From NCBI GenBank assembly GCA_002449785.1, contig DJXP01000067.1, positions 1-12,942 on the forward strand: a DNA stretch of 12,942 nucleotides. Direction: 5' to 3'. Under the pieces are notes generated by a model. It was not told where the DNA came from and did not search any database. It saw only the letters and a list, made by a program, of their open reading frames with translations. The position numbers and the translations under genes were made by a program. The first letter of the stretch is position 1; every line of letters begins with the position of its first letter. Origin of the DNA: Clostridiales bacterium UBA7001. GTDB lineage: Bacteria > Bacillota > Clostridia > TANB77 > CAG-508. Shown here in pieces: positions 1 through 7,431 of the stretch.

Positions 1-19
1 CTATTTACTTTCAACTTTC

Positions 20-60
20 AGCCGGACGGGAGATGTATCTCCTGTCCGGTGCTTTCATTT
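20..60 (+). terminator. GC-rich hairpin, probable terminator of an upstream gene
   Basis: Bases 22-33 (CCGGACGGGAGA) pair with 38-49 (TCTCCTGTCCGG) as a 12-bp stem with one G-T wobble and a four-base loop. A loose T-rich run follows (tgctttcatttt). The stem is far more GC-rich than its surroundings, as terminator stems often are. The T-tract is interrupted by C and A, so termination efficiency is uncertain. The gene it would end lies outside the window. Confidence 0.5.
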
Positions 61-103
61 TAATAGTTTATAATACTTAGGAAAAAAGTTTACATAAAAA
101 CTA

Positions 104-132
104 TTGAAAATTTTTTTGAATTCTGGTATAAT
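104..132 (+). promoter_or_regulatory. sigma-A promoter of the deaminase-like gene
   Basis: TTGAAA at 104-109 and TATAAT at 127-132 are separated by exactly 17 bases, and TGG before the -10 gives an extended -10 element. Transcription would start near 139, leaving a leader of about 45 bases before the ATG at 184. Confidence 0.8.
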
Positions 133-183
133 ATAGAATTAACAAGTATAAGTATAATAATATGAGAGGAGTATAATAATAAA

Positions 184-2685
184 ATGGAAAATATAAAATA
201 TTTTAATAGGTTTTATTTAGATAAAGAAAAAGATATCGTAGTTGAACTATATCGAACTTCATCTGAAGATGAAATTTCCTATATTATTAGAACTCCTAAT
301 CATAAAAATGGTAATTTAATAAATAATTTAGCAAAACTTAGCGGATTGCCTGTAACAGATGATGAAGAAGGATTAAAGATAATTAAAAATACAATTCCAG
401 CATCAATAAATGGAGATAATGAAGAAGTTTATATATTAAGAATTGGTGGAATGAAAATTGCAAATATTTATAATAATAGAATTGAAATTAAAGCAAAAAT
501 TCCAGCTATAACAAAAACTTTAATGTCACAAACAAAAGATTATAAATTAGATATTAAACATACAATTGTAAAATCTTATATATTAAAAAAGTATAAATTT
601 AGAACTGATTTGCATACACATATGAATGCAAACCTTTCTCCTGATGTTTTAATTGCTTTAGGAATAGTACATCAAATTAGATATCCTCTTTACTACATAA
701 AAAAATTAAATTTGAAAATTACTAAGAGTCAAGAAACAAAAGTAATGGAGCAAAGAAAATTGGTAGAAAAACAATTCGAAGATTCTGGACTTACTGGAAA
801 ATATTTAACAAGAAGGATTGATGATAATACTTTTATTAATTTTGCAGACTTAATAATAAATAATCTAGAAAATGCTGAATATAATATTAGAAAAATAAGA
901 TCAAGTTTAGCACTTCTTAAAGATGGGCAGGCTGTTTTTACAAATTTGGAAAAAGTTTATATTTATAGATATGTTTTCTGTGAAGGAAAAAAGAGTGATG
1001 AGCCAATTAAACTTTCTATAAGTAAAATTAATAAAATTCCAGATAGTGATATTATTGAATATGTTAAAAGTATTATTCAAGATAAAAAGTCAGGAAGTAA
1101 ATATAAAAATAATACTATAAGACAAGATAAATATTTATGGATAGCAAGAGAATATCAAAAACAAGGTGTAAATTATGTAGAAATTACAGATAGAAATTTT
1201 GTAAAGCCAAATTCAATAGATATATTAGAAGAAATACATGAGGTTATGCCTAAAATTGAAGAAGATACAGGTGTTGCAATTAGATTTTTAGTTGGAATTA
1301 GAAGAGTTCCACTTACAATAATCAAAGACCAAATAACAAGCAAAAATTATTTAAGAGAGAATTTAGATGTTTTAAAAGCAGTTTCAAAAAGTCCATATAT
1401 TGTAGGAAGTGACTTTATGGGTGAGGAAATAAATGATATAACTGAGCTAAAGCCTGTAATTAAAGAACTTGTTCAATATGCTGTTAAAGAAGATGAAGGT
1501 TTTACAATAAGAATACATGCTGGTGAAAATGATAGTTTAAGAGATAATGTTGCAAATTCTATTAAATGTATAAAAGAGTCTTTAGAAAAAGGACAAAAAA
1601 TGCCAAGATTCAGACTTGGACATGGACTATATACAGCAGATTTAGAGTCTGAAGAAGGAAAAGCTTTGATGAAAGAAATGGTTGAAACGGGAGCAGTTTT
1701 AGAGTTTCAATTAACTTCTAATGTTAGATTAAATAATTTAAGTATAGTAAATAAACATCCATTAAAACAATATTTAAAAAATGGAGTAAAATGTGTACAA
1801 GGAACTGATGGATGCGGATTTTATGGAACAGATACAATGGATGAACAATTAGCATTATATAATTTATTAGGACTAGATTACTCAGATTTTGCTAAAATGA
1901 GAAATGTTGAAAATGAAATTGTTACAGATAGAACTAAGTATTTTAATAAAAAGAAGAAGAAGTTTGAAGAATTCTTAGGAGGAAGAAGCATTAGAGAAGC
2001 TATAAAAAAATTGCAAGAAGAAAACTTTGAAAAAAGTAAAAACAATGTTATCCCTATGAGAATTAGTTCAAAATTAGATTCAGAAAAAGAACTTAAAAAT
2101 AAAATTAAGAATTTACCAGAAAATAAAATTCCAATTATTATAGCTGGTGGAAGCTTTAATGCTAAAAATAGGAAAACAGTTTTAAATGAAGAAGGAAGAA
2201 AAGCAATAAAACAACTTGTTGAAAACTTAGATGATAATAAAGTGTATTTTGTTGTAGGACATAAAATAACAGGATATGAAAAAGCTGTTATGGATATGGC
2301 AAAAGAACTTAATAAAAAATTTGAAATAAATGCAATAATTCCAAAAGAAGTATCTGCTGAAGAAGTAGATAACTTACTCAAAGATGATATTAATGGAATA
2401 AGAATTTCAACTGAAAGAGAAGAGATGGGTATTTATAAAAGCTTTAATTATGAAATATTTGAAAGAAGAAATTCTATCGTATTAGCATTTGATGGTAATT
2501 CACCAGTATCTAATCTTGTTCAAGAAGCTAAAAATGGAAAAGGTAAAGCCAAAATATATGTAAATTCTGATGTTGAAGCTTTAAAAGATAAAGCCTCATC
2601 CTTAGGTGGATATGTAAAAGCCTTTAGAATAAAAGATGATTTTGTAGATGAAATATTTAAAGATAATCCAGAAATAAAAAAATAA
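184..2685 (+). CDS. Adenosine/AMP deaminase-like metallohydrolase with C-terminal SLOG-like domain
   Basis: This 833-residue protein reads as a purine-deaminase-type TIM-barrel hydrolase with extra domains. Residues 1-135 are an unrecognised, strand-rich N-terminal part. The barrel begins with the metal-binding His-x-His (H144, H146; DLHTH). It continues with HAGE (H445, E448), LGHG (H480), the TSN motif (S512, N513) and TD (D542), all in the order seen in adenosine/AMP deaminases. About 180 helical residues are inserted after the first motif. Where the family has Asp-Asp-Pro, this protein has D542-G543-C544, so the second Asp, which contacts the purine, is missing. The substrate may therefore differ from adenosine. 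Residues 648-833 look Rossmann-like, with IIIAGGS near 651-657 and VVGHK near 690-694, similar to nucleotide-sensing SLOG domains; that part is tentative. The ATG at 184 follows GAGAGGAG at 164-171 with a rather long spacer. The length is well over twice that of ordinary adenosine deaminase. Confidence 0.75.
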   Translation: MENIKYFNRFYLDKEKDIVVELYRTSSEDEISYIIRTPNHKNGNLINNLAKLSGLPVTDDEEGLKIIKNTIPASINGDNEEVYILRIGGMKIANIYNNRIEIKAKIPAITKTLMSQTKDYKLDIKHTIVKSYILKKYKFRTDLHTHMNANLSPDVLIALGIVHQIRYPLYYIKKLNLKITKSQETKVMEQRKLVEKQFEDSGLTGKYLTRRIDDNTFINFADLIINNLENAEYNIRKIRSSLALLKDGQAVFTNLEKVYIYRYVFCEGKKSDEPIKLSISKINKIPDSDIIEYVKSIIQDKKSGSKYKNNTIRQDKYLWIAREYQKQGVNYVEITDRNFVKPNSIDILEEIHEVMPKIEEDTGVAIRFLVGIRRVPLTIIKDQITSKNYLRENLDVLKAVSKSPYIVGSDFMGEEINDITELKPVIKELVQYAVKEDEGFTIRIHAGENDSLRDNVANSIKCIKESLEKGQKMPRFRLGHGLYTADLESEEGKALMKEMVETGAVLEFQLTSNVRLNNLSIVNKHPLKQYLKNGVKCVQGTDGCGFYGTDTMDEQLALYNLLGLDYSDFAKMRNVENEIVTDRTKYFNKKKKKFEEFLGGRSIREAIKKLQEENFEKSKNNVIPMRISSKLDSEKELKNKIKNLPENKIPIIIAGGSFNAKNRKTVLNEEGRKAIKQLVENLDDNKVYFVVGHKITGYEKAVMDMAKELNKKFEINAIIPKEVSAEEVDNLLKDDINGIRISTEREEMGIYKSFNYEIFERRNSIVLAFDGNSPVSNLVQEAKNGKGKAKIYVNSDVEALKDKASSLGGYVKAFRIKDDFVDEIFKDNPEIKK

Positions 2686-2715
2686 TTTTTAACATATACA
2701 AATTATAAAAAGTAC

Positions 2716-2744
2716 TTGAATTATTTCATACATATTGATAGAAT
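2716..2744 (+). promoter_or_regulatory. Probable sigma-A promoter of the 208-residue gene
   Basis: TTGAAT at 2716-2721 and TAGAAT at 2739-2744 are separated by 17 bases. The pair lies in the 94-base gap after the deaminase-like gene, where I see no terminator, so the downstream gene may be transcribed both from here and by readthrough. Confidence 0.6.
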
Positions 2745-2779
2745 ACAATTAATAATGTAAATTATGAGGTACATATGAT

Positions 2780-3406
2780 ATGGATTCTATTCAAAATAAT
2801 GAGAATAAAACAAATTTGTATATGAGAGTACAAAGTGCTATAAAAACAGCTAAATTAGATAAATATATTAGTGACAAAGAAAAAATTGCTGAAGAAGGAA
2901 TTACTTTTTTAGGTGGATTAACTGGAAAAAATAGTTTACAAATTGAAAAACTTAAAAATGTAAAATTAAAAATTGAATTACTTCAAACTGAAAAACTAGG
3001 TAGCAAATCAGAATTTGAAACAGAAGATTTATTAGCAGATTTATTTGCTTGTGCTATTTCTGAACTTAGTGGAAAATTTAGTCCGGAAATGGAGCAACTT
3101 TATAAACAACTTAAAGAAAAATCAGAAAATGAAAATAAGCCAAATAGTGACGAGTATATTTATGAATTAGCATGTAAAAAAATTGATAATAGTCAGAGTT
3201 ATTTACCAATAATTCATGAGGAAAAACCTAAAGGAATATTTGGAGATATAAGAGTTCAAACCAATTTTTTGAAATTAGAAAATAAAAAATTAGAAAATGA
3301 AATTATTATTCAAAGAGGGAAGAGCCAATTTGAAACATTTAAGAATAGTATGAATAAAGAATCTGTTATTGTTCCAGTAGATTGGCAAAACAGGAAAAAT
3401 GCATAA
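2780..3406 (+). CDS. Unrecognised helical protein downstream of the deaminase-like gene
   Basis: I do not recognise this 208-residue protein. It is soluble-looking and rich in Lys, Glu, Asn and Leu, and most of it should be alpha-helical. There is a Gly-containing break near residues 50-56 (FLGGLTG). A heptad-like, possibly coiled-coil segment lies near 165-180 (KLENKKLENE). I see no signal peptide, membrane segment or Cys/His metal motif. The start is supported by GAGGT at 2766-2770, nine bases before the ATG. An earlier ATG at 2775 is in another frame. It lies 94 bases after the deaminase-like gene in the same direction, so the two may act together, but its own promoter-like sequence means co-expression is not assured. 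It precedes rpmF, where many Bacillota carry a DUF177 (YceD) gene; I see no resemblance to that family. Confidence 0.7.
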   Translation: MDSIQNNENKTNLYMRVQSAIKTAKLDKYISDKEKIAEEGITFLGGLTGKNSLQIEKLKNVKLKIELLQTEKLGSKSEFETEDLLADLFACAISELSGKFSPEMEQLYKQLKEKSENENKPNSDEYIYELACKKIDNSQSYLPIIHEEKPKGIFGDIRVQTNFLKLENKKLENEIIIQRGKSQFETFKNSMNKESVIVPVDWQNRKNA

Positions 3407-3432
3407 TAGCATAACAATTGCTAAAATAGGAC

Positions 3433-3461
3433 TTGACAAACAACTAAAATAGTTATATACT
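3433..3461 (+). promoter_or_regulatory. Strong sigma-A promoter of rpmF
   Basis: TTGACA at 3433-3438 (perfect -35) and TATACT at 3456-3461 are separated by 17 bases. This strong promoter fits an abundantly made ribosomal protein. Transcription would start near 3468, giving a leader of about 60 bases. Confidence 0.8.
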
Positions 3462-3529
3462 ATCATAGTAACTTTTAAGAGTAATAATACTATAACATAT
3501 ATAAATAGTCACTAAAGGAGGGATTATAA

Positions 3530-3712
3530 ATGGCACAACCAAAAAGAAGATGGTCAAAAGCTAGAACAGGTAGTAAAAGATCAACATGGAAATTAGAAGA
3601 ACAAAATTTATCAGTATGTCCACACTGTCATGAACCAGTTAGACCACATACTATATGTGCAAACTGTGGTTACTATGATGGAAAAGAAGTAATTGCAAAA
3701 AAAGCAGAATAA
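3530..3712 (+). CDS. rpmF: 50S ribosomal protein bL32
   Basis: This 60-residue protein is the large-subunit ribosomal protein bL32. It starts with the family signature MAQPKRRWSKAR and has a basic N-terminal half. It also has the zinc-ribbon pattern CPHC-x9-CANC, with ligands C30, C33, C43 and C46, so it is the zinc-containing (C+) form. The length is typical. Translation starts at an ATG preceded by AAAGGAGG at 3514-3521, a near-perfect ribosome binding site. The gene has its own consensus promoter and a strong terminator right after it, so it appears to be a single-gene transcription unit. It is not coupled to fatty-acid genes (plsX, fabH) as in some other bacteria, at least within this window. 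Confidence 0.97.
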   Translation: MAQPKRRWSKARTGSKRSTWKLEEQNLSVCPHCHEPVRPHTICANCGYYDGKEVIAKKAE

Positions 3713-3727
3713 TTAATTTTTTATATA

Positions 3728-3760
3728 AAAAACATGGAGAAAGCTCCATGTTTTTTTTAT
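3728..3760 (+). terminator. Rho-independent terminator after rpmF
   Basis: CATGGAG at 3733-3739 pairs with CTCCATG at 3744-3750 around a four-base loop (AAAG). The stem is extended by A:T pairs, and eight Ts follow at 3751-3758. The A-run before the stem makes it partly usable from the other strand too. Confidence 0.92.
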
Positions 3761-3761
3761 T

Positions 3762-3790
3762 TTGACAATACATACTTTTTAGTGTAAAAT
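3762..3790 (+). promoter_or_regulatory. Sigma-A promoter of the dCMP deaminase operon
   Basis: TTGACA at 3762-3767 and TAAAAT at 3785-3790 are separated by 17 bases. The -35 box begins immediately after the T-tract of the rpmF terminator, so this starts a new transcription unit. I see no equally good promoter before the next four or five genes. Confidence 0.78.
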
Positions 3791-3828
3791 AGTAATGGAT
3801 TTTTATATTAATAAAAGAAAGGATATAA

Positions 3829-3852
3829 GTGTTTTTAAAAATATTTATATAG
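3829..3852 (+). CDS. Possible 7-codon leader ORF upstream of dCMP deaminase
   Basis: A GTG at 3829 sits six bases after GAAAGGAT, the only good ribosome binding site in this leader. It opens a seven-codon ORF (MFLKIFI) ending at TAG 3850-3852. The ORF is in the same frame as the deaminase, whose GTG start at 3862 follows nine bases after the stop and has no clear binding site of its own. Ribosomes ending here could restart at 3862. The alternative is that the TAG is a mutation or error inside a longer N-terminus, but known family members do not need that extension. Confidence 0.35.
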   Translation: MFLKIFI

Positions 3853-3861
3853 TTTAAAGTA

Positions 3862-4359
3862 GTGAGTAAGAGAATAGATAAAATAAATTATTATTTAGAT
3901 ATCGCAGAAACTGTTGCAACAAGGTCAACTTGCCTAAGAAAAAAATATGGATCAGTTATTGTGAAAAATGATGAAATAATTTCAACTGGGTATAGTGGTG
4001 CTCCAAGAGGAAGAATTAATTGTTCAGATTTGGGTTATTGCAACAAGAAAAAAATGTTTCCAGATAAAAGACATGGAAGCTATGATGCATGTAGGTCAGT
4101 ACATAGTGAGCAAAACGCAATAATTAGTGCTTCTAGAGAAAAAATGATAGGATCTACATTATATTTAGTTGGTTTTAAAGGTGATGAAGTTCATGAATAT
4201 GAAGAAGGAGCAGCTCCTTGTTTAATGTGCAGGAAAATAATAATAAATGCTGGAATTGAAAAAGTAATTGTAAGAGTTAATAAAAATGAATATATAACAT
4301 TTCTAGTACAAGATTGGATTGAAAATGATGAATATTTAAATGGACAGCTAGAGTACTAA
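3862..4359 (+). CDS. Deoxycytidylate (dCMP) deaminase, ComEB type
   Basis: This 165-residue zinc enzyme should convert dCMP to dUMP, feeding thymidylate synthesis. The cytidine-deaminase fold motifs are present: H81-S-E83 (zinc ligand and proton-shuttling Glu) and P119-C120-L-M-C123 (two zinc ligands). The N-terminal RSTCLRKKYG and the ATGYSGAPRG-like segment (STGYSGAPRG here) are typical of the dCMP deaminase branch. C24, C54, C60 and H71 could hold the second, structural zinc seen in some members; this is inferred. The length matches ComEB-type proteins. The start is a GTG, because an in-frame TAG lies 12 bases upstream and no in-frame ATG occurs until well into the domain. It lacks a good binding site and may depend on a leader ORF. 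A membrane-protein gene follows within about 35 bases, suggesting one operon. Confidence 0.88.
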   Translation: MSKRIDKINYYLDIAETVATRSTCLRKKYGSVIVKNDEIISTGYSGAPRGRINCSDLGYCNKKKMFPDKRHGSYDACRSVHSEQNAIISASREKMIGSTLYLVGFKGDEVHEYEEGAAPCLMCRKIIINAGIEKVIVRVNKNEYITFLVQDWIENDEYLNGQLEY

Positions 4360-4394
4360 TAATTCAGAAGTTCGAAATTTTAGGGGTATTGAAA

Positions 4395-6059
4395 TTGAAA
4401 GAAATAATATTAAAAAATAGAAATTTAATAAATATAATAGTTATTATATTAGTCTCAATTTTCTTATCTATACCATTATTAAACAAAAATTTGAATGTAT
4501 ATGTAGATGATGGAATTCAGCATATTTCTAGAGCATATGGAACGTATTTAAGCATTAAAGATAATAAATCTATACCAAATGTAATTTCTTCTTTTTCTAA
4601 TGGATTTGGATATTCATGGAATTTGTTTTATGGACCACTTTCCACATTTGGTATTATTATTATTAAATTATTCACATCAAATTTTATTACAGCATATAAA
4701 ATATTTGTTTTTTTATGTTTGATTTTATCTGGATATTTTATGTATAAATTTATATATAATTATATTGGAAATTATGATGTAGCTTTATTATCAGCAATTT
4801 TATATATAAGTTTTCCTTATCATTTAACAGATTTATATATAAGACATGCATTAGGGGAATATGTTTCATTTGTTTTTATTCCACTAGTATTTTTAGGATT
4901 ATATAACATTTTATATACATCATCAAAACACTACTATTTAACTATTGGTGCTGTTGGACTTTTGGTTACACATAATTTATCAACAATTATTGTATTATTT
5001 TTTTCAGCACTTTATATAGGATTAAATATTGAAAAAATTAATAAGACAAATGTAAAAAAATCTTTAATAGTAAATATTATTTTTATTTTAACTATATCAT
5101 GTTTTTATTGGATGCCATTAATTGAAGCTAAAATATTTTGCAAATACCAAGTATATGAGCCTGGAATGATGGCTACAAGAGAAAGTGTTCAAGATAAAGG
5201 ACTAAAAATTACTCAATTATTTGTATCAAAAAACGATGGTTCATTTGTGTTTGAATTAGGTCCACATATAATTGTTATGTTAGCAGTTTCAATAATGGCT
5301 ATTAGGCTCATGGATGATGAAATTAAAGAAACTTATGTGTTCTGTTTGATTTCTGGTATTATTAGTATTTGGATGAGTACAAAATATTTCCCATGGAAAT
5401 TATTACCAGAAGAAATATCTATAATACAATTCCCTTGGAGAATGATGATAATGGCTTCATTTTTCTTCAGCATCACTTGTTCAATTAATGCATATGTGTT
5501 AGTAAAAAAATTTGATTATAAAGATGTTATTATAATATCATGTATAGCGGTGTTTTATACGGTTGCATTTAGAGGATATCTATTATATGATGAAAATTTA
5601 GCTAATATAGAAAATATTACACTAGGTAGAATTTCTGGTAAAGAGTCAGAAGCAATAGCAGGACTTGGAAAAGAGGAATATCTTCCGGTCAAAGCATATC
5701 AAAATAGATTTTATATTGCTACCAGAGATGATTATATTGATATAATAGAAGGTAGTGCAATTATTCAAAATGAAATAAAAAAGGGAACTCATTATACAGC
5801 AGATATAAAAGTAGAAGGGGAAAATTATACTATTTTAGAATTACCATATATTTATTATCCAGGATATGAAGTAAGACTTGATGGAATGATAACAGACACA
5901 TTTGAGACAAAAAATGGATTTATCGGGTTTGTAATGGGAAAAAACGATAATGCTAAATTAGAAGTTAACTATGTAGGAACTAAAATAATGAATGTTTCTA
6001 TAATAATATCAAGTATTTCTTTAATAATATTTGGAGTATATGTATGGAAAAAACATTAA
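4395..6059 (+). CDS. Multi-pass membrane protein, GT-C/PTPS-related glycosyltransferase-like
   Basis: This 554-residue protein has about a dozen hydrophobic segments, the first at residues 10-29 and the last near 535-552. The first extracytoplasmic loop carries D38-D39-G40-x-x-H43, matching the acidic loop motif of GT-C-fold, lipid-linked-sugar-using glycosyltransferases. The aromatic, Ser/Gly-rich segment after it (FGYSWNLFYGPLS) resembles the PTPS-related/YfhO-like group. Before the last membrane segment lies a strand-rich outer domain of about 130 residues containing YYPGYEVRLDG, which is typical of that group. I infer a role in transferring sugars to a cell-surface polymer; donor and acceptor are unknown. 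I chose TTG 4395 because AGGGG at 4382-4386 is eight bases upstream. TTG 4389, two codons earlier, is too close to it. The gene lies between dCMP deaminase and der on the same strand. Confidence 0.62.
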   Translation: MKEIILKNRNLINIIVIILVSIFLSIPLLNKNLNVYVDDGIQHISRAYGTYLSIKDNKSIPNVISSFSNGFGYSWNLFYGPLSTFGIIIIKLFTSNFITAYKIFVFLCLILSGYFMYKFIYNYIGNYDVALLSAILYISFPYHLTDLYIRHALGEYVSFVFIPLVFLGLYNILYTSSKHYYLTIGAVGLLVTHNLSTIIVLFFSALYIGLNIEKINKTNVKKSLIVNIIFILTISCFYWMPLIEAKIFCKYQVYEPGMMATRESVQDKGLKITQLFVSKNDGSFVFELGPHIIVMLAVSIMAIRLMDDEIKETYVFCLISGIISIWMSTKYFPWKLLPEEISIIQFPWRMMIMASFFFSITCSINAYVLVKKFDYKDVIIISCIAVFYTVAFRGYLLYDENLANIENITLGRISGKESEAIAGLGKEEYLPVKAYQNRFYIATRDDYIDIIEGSAIIQNEIKKGTHYTADIKVEGENYTILELPYIYYPGYEVRLDGMITDTFETKNGFIGFVMGKNDNAKLEVNYVGTKIMNVSIIISSISLIIFGVYVWKKH

Positions 6060-6108
6060 ATATAAAGAGTTATAATTATATAAAAATGAAGTGTGAAAGG
6101 AGTATAGA

Positions 6109-7431
6109 ATGTCTAAGCCTATAATTGCCATAGTTGGAAAACCTAATGTTGGCAAATCTAGATTTTTTAATTATGTAATAGGTCAGAGAATTTCAATTGT
6201 AGAAGATACACCAGGCGTTACAAGAGATAGGGTTTATGGAGAAACATCATGGAGAGATAGAGAATTTACTTTAATAGATACTGGTGGAATTGAACCAGAA
6301 TCTAATGATGTAATTATTTCTCAAATGAAAAGGCAAGCCGAAATTGCAATAGAACTTGCAGATGTTATATTATTTATGACAGATATAAGACAAGGAGTCA
6401 CATCAGCAGATCAAGAAATTGCAATAATGCTTAGAAAAACAAATAAGCCCGTAATTTTAGTTTGTAATAAATCTGATAATTATGGAGAGCCACCAGCAGA
6501 GTTATATGAGTTTTATAATTTGGGATTAGGTCAGCCACATCCTATATCTGCTGCTAATGCAATTGGAATTGGAGATTTATTAGATGAAATCTATTATAAA
6601 TTACCACCTCAAGATGAATTTGATGAAAATGATGAAAGAATAAAAGTTGCAATAATTGGAAAGCCTAATGTTGGTAAATCATCATTATTAAATACAATTT
6701 TAAATGAAGAGAGGAGTATAGTAAGTGATATTGCTGGAACAACAAGGGATGCAATAGATTCTGAATTTCAAAATGAATTTGGTAAATATATTTTTATAGA
6801 TACAGCAGGAATTAGGAAAAAATCTAAAGTAAATGAGTCAATTGAAAAATTCAGTGTTATGAGAACTCTTTTAGCAATTGAAAGAGCAGATGTGTGCTTA
6901 GTTTTAATTGATGCGTTAGAAGGTGTAACAGATCAAGATGCTAAGATTTTAGGAGAAGCTCATGAAGCAGGAAAAGGTATAATAATAGTTGTAAATAAAT
7001 GGGATGAAATTGAAAAAGATACTGGAACTTTAGAAAAATACAAAAAAGAAGTTTATGATAAATTATCATATGCGCAATATGCACCAATTATGTTTATTTC
7101 AGCTAAAACAGGCCAAAGAGTTAATAAAATTTTTGAATTAATTAATAATGTTGCAAAAGAAAATAGTAAAAGAATTTCAACTGCAGTTATAAATGAAGTA
7201 ATTAATGAGGCCATTGCAGTTGTTCAGCCACCAACAGATAAAGGAAAAAGACTTAAAATATTGTATGGAACACAGGCAAGTACAAAACCACCTACATTTA
7301 TAATATTTGTTAATAATAAATCTATATTTCACTTTTCATATCAGAGGTATTTAATTAATTGTTTTAGAAATAATTTTGGCTTTGAAGGAACACCAATTAG
7401 AATAATTATAAGAGAAAAGGGGGAAGAGTAA
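6109..7431 (+). CDS. der: Ribosome biogenesis GTPase Der (EngA)
   Basis: Der is a tandem GTPase needed for late assembly of the 50S subunit. At 440 residues the length is typical. The first GTPase domain has P-loop G10-KPNVGK-S17, D57TGG and N120KSD. The second has G184-KPNVGK-S191, GTTRD, D231TAG and N296KWD. Residues from about 350 on form the KH-like RNA-facing domain (PPTFIIFVNNK and FEGTPIRIIIR). In the first P-loop the residue after S17 is Arg (KSRFFN), where Der normally has Thr (KSTLFN); I flag this separately. The ATG follows AAAGGAG with ideal spacing. plsY begins on the very next base after the stop, so translation of the two is probably coupled. A 49-base gap separates it from the membrane-protein gene before it, with no clear complete promoter. 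Confidence 0.97.
   Translation: MSKPIIAIVGKPNVGKSRFFNYVIGQRISIVEDTPGVTRDRVYGETSWRDREFTLIDTGGIEPESNDVIISQMKRQAEIAIELADVILFMTDIRQGVTSADQEIAIMLRKTNKPVILVCNKSDNYGEPPAELYEFYNLGLGQPHPISAANAIGIGDLLDEIYYKLPPQDEFDENDERIKVAIIGKPNVGKSSLLNTILNEERSIVSDIAGTTRDAIDSEFQNEFGKYIFIDTAGIRKKSKVNESIEKFSVMRTLLAIERADVCLVLIDALEGVTDQDAKILGEAHEAGKGIIIVVNKWDEIEKDTGTLEKYKKEVYDKLSYAQYAPIMFISAKTGQRVNKIFELINNVAKENSKRISTAVINEVINEAIAVVQPPTDKGKRLKILYGTQASTKPPTFIIFVNNKSIFHFSYQRYLINCFRNNFGFEGTPIRIIIREKGEE

Noticed and set aside
1878..2381. Long open frame on the - strand inside the deaminase-like gene
   Set aside because: Shadow frame of AT-rich coding sequence; biased Ser/Phe/Leu composition, no binding site, fully inside a well-supported gene.
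3407..3427. Small hairpin TAGCA/TGCTA after the 208-residue gene
   Set aside because: Only five base pairs and no T-run follows; too weak to call a terminator.
6071..6076. TATAAT before der as a possible separate promoter
   Set aside because: No acceptable -35 sequence at the right distance; such hexamers are common by chance in this AT-rich DNA.
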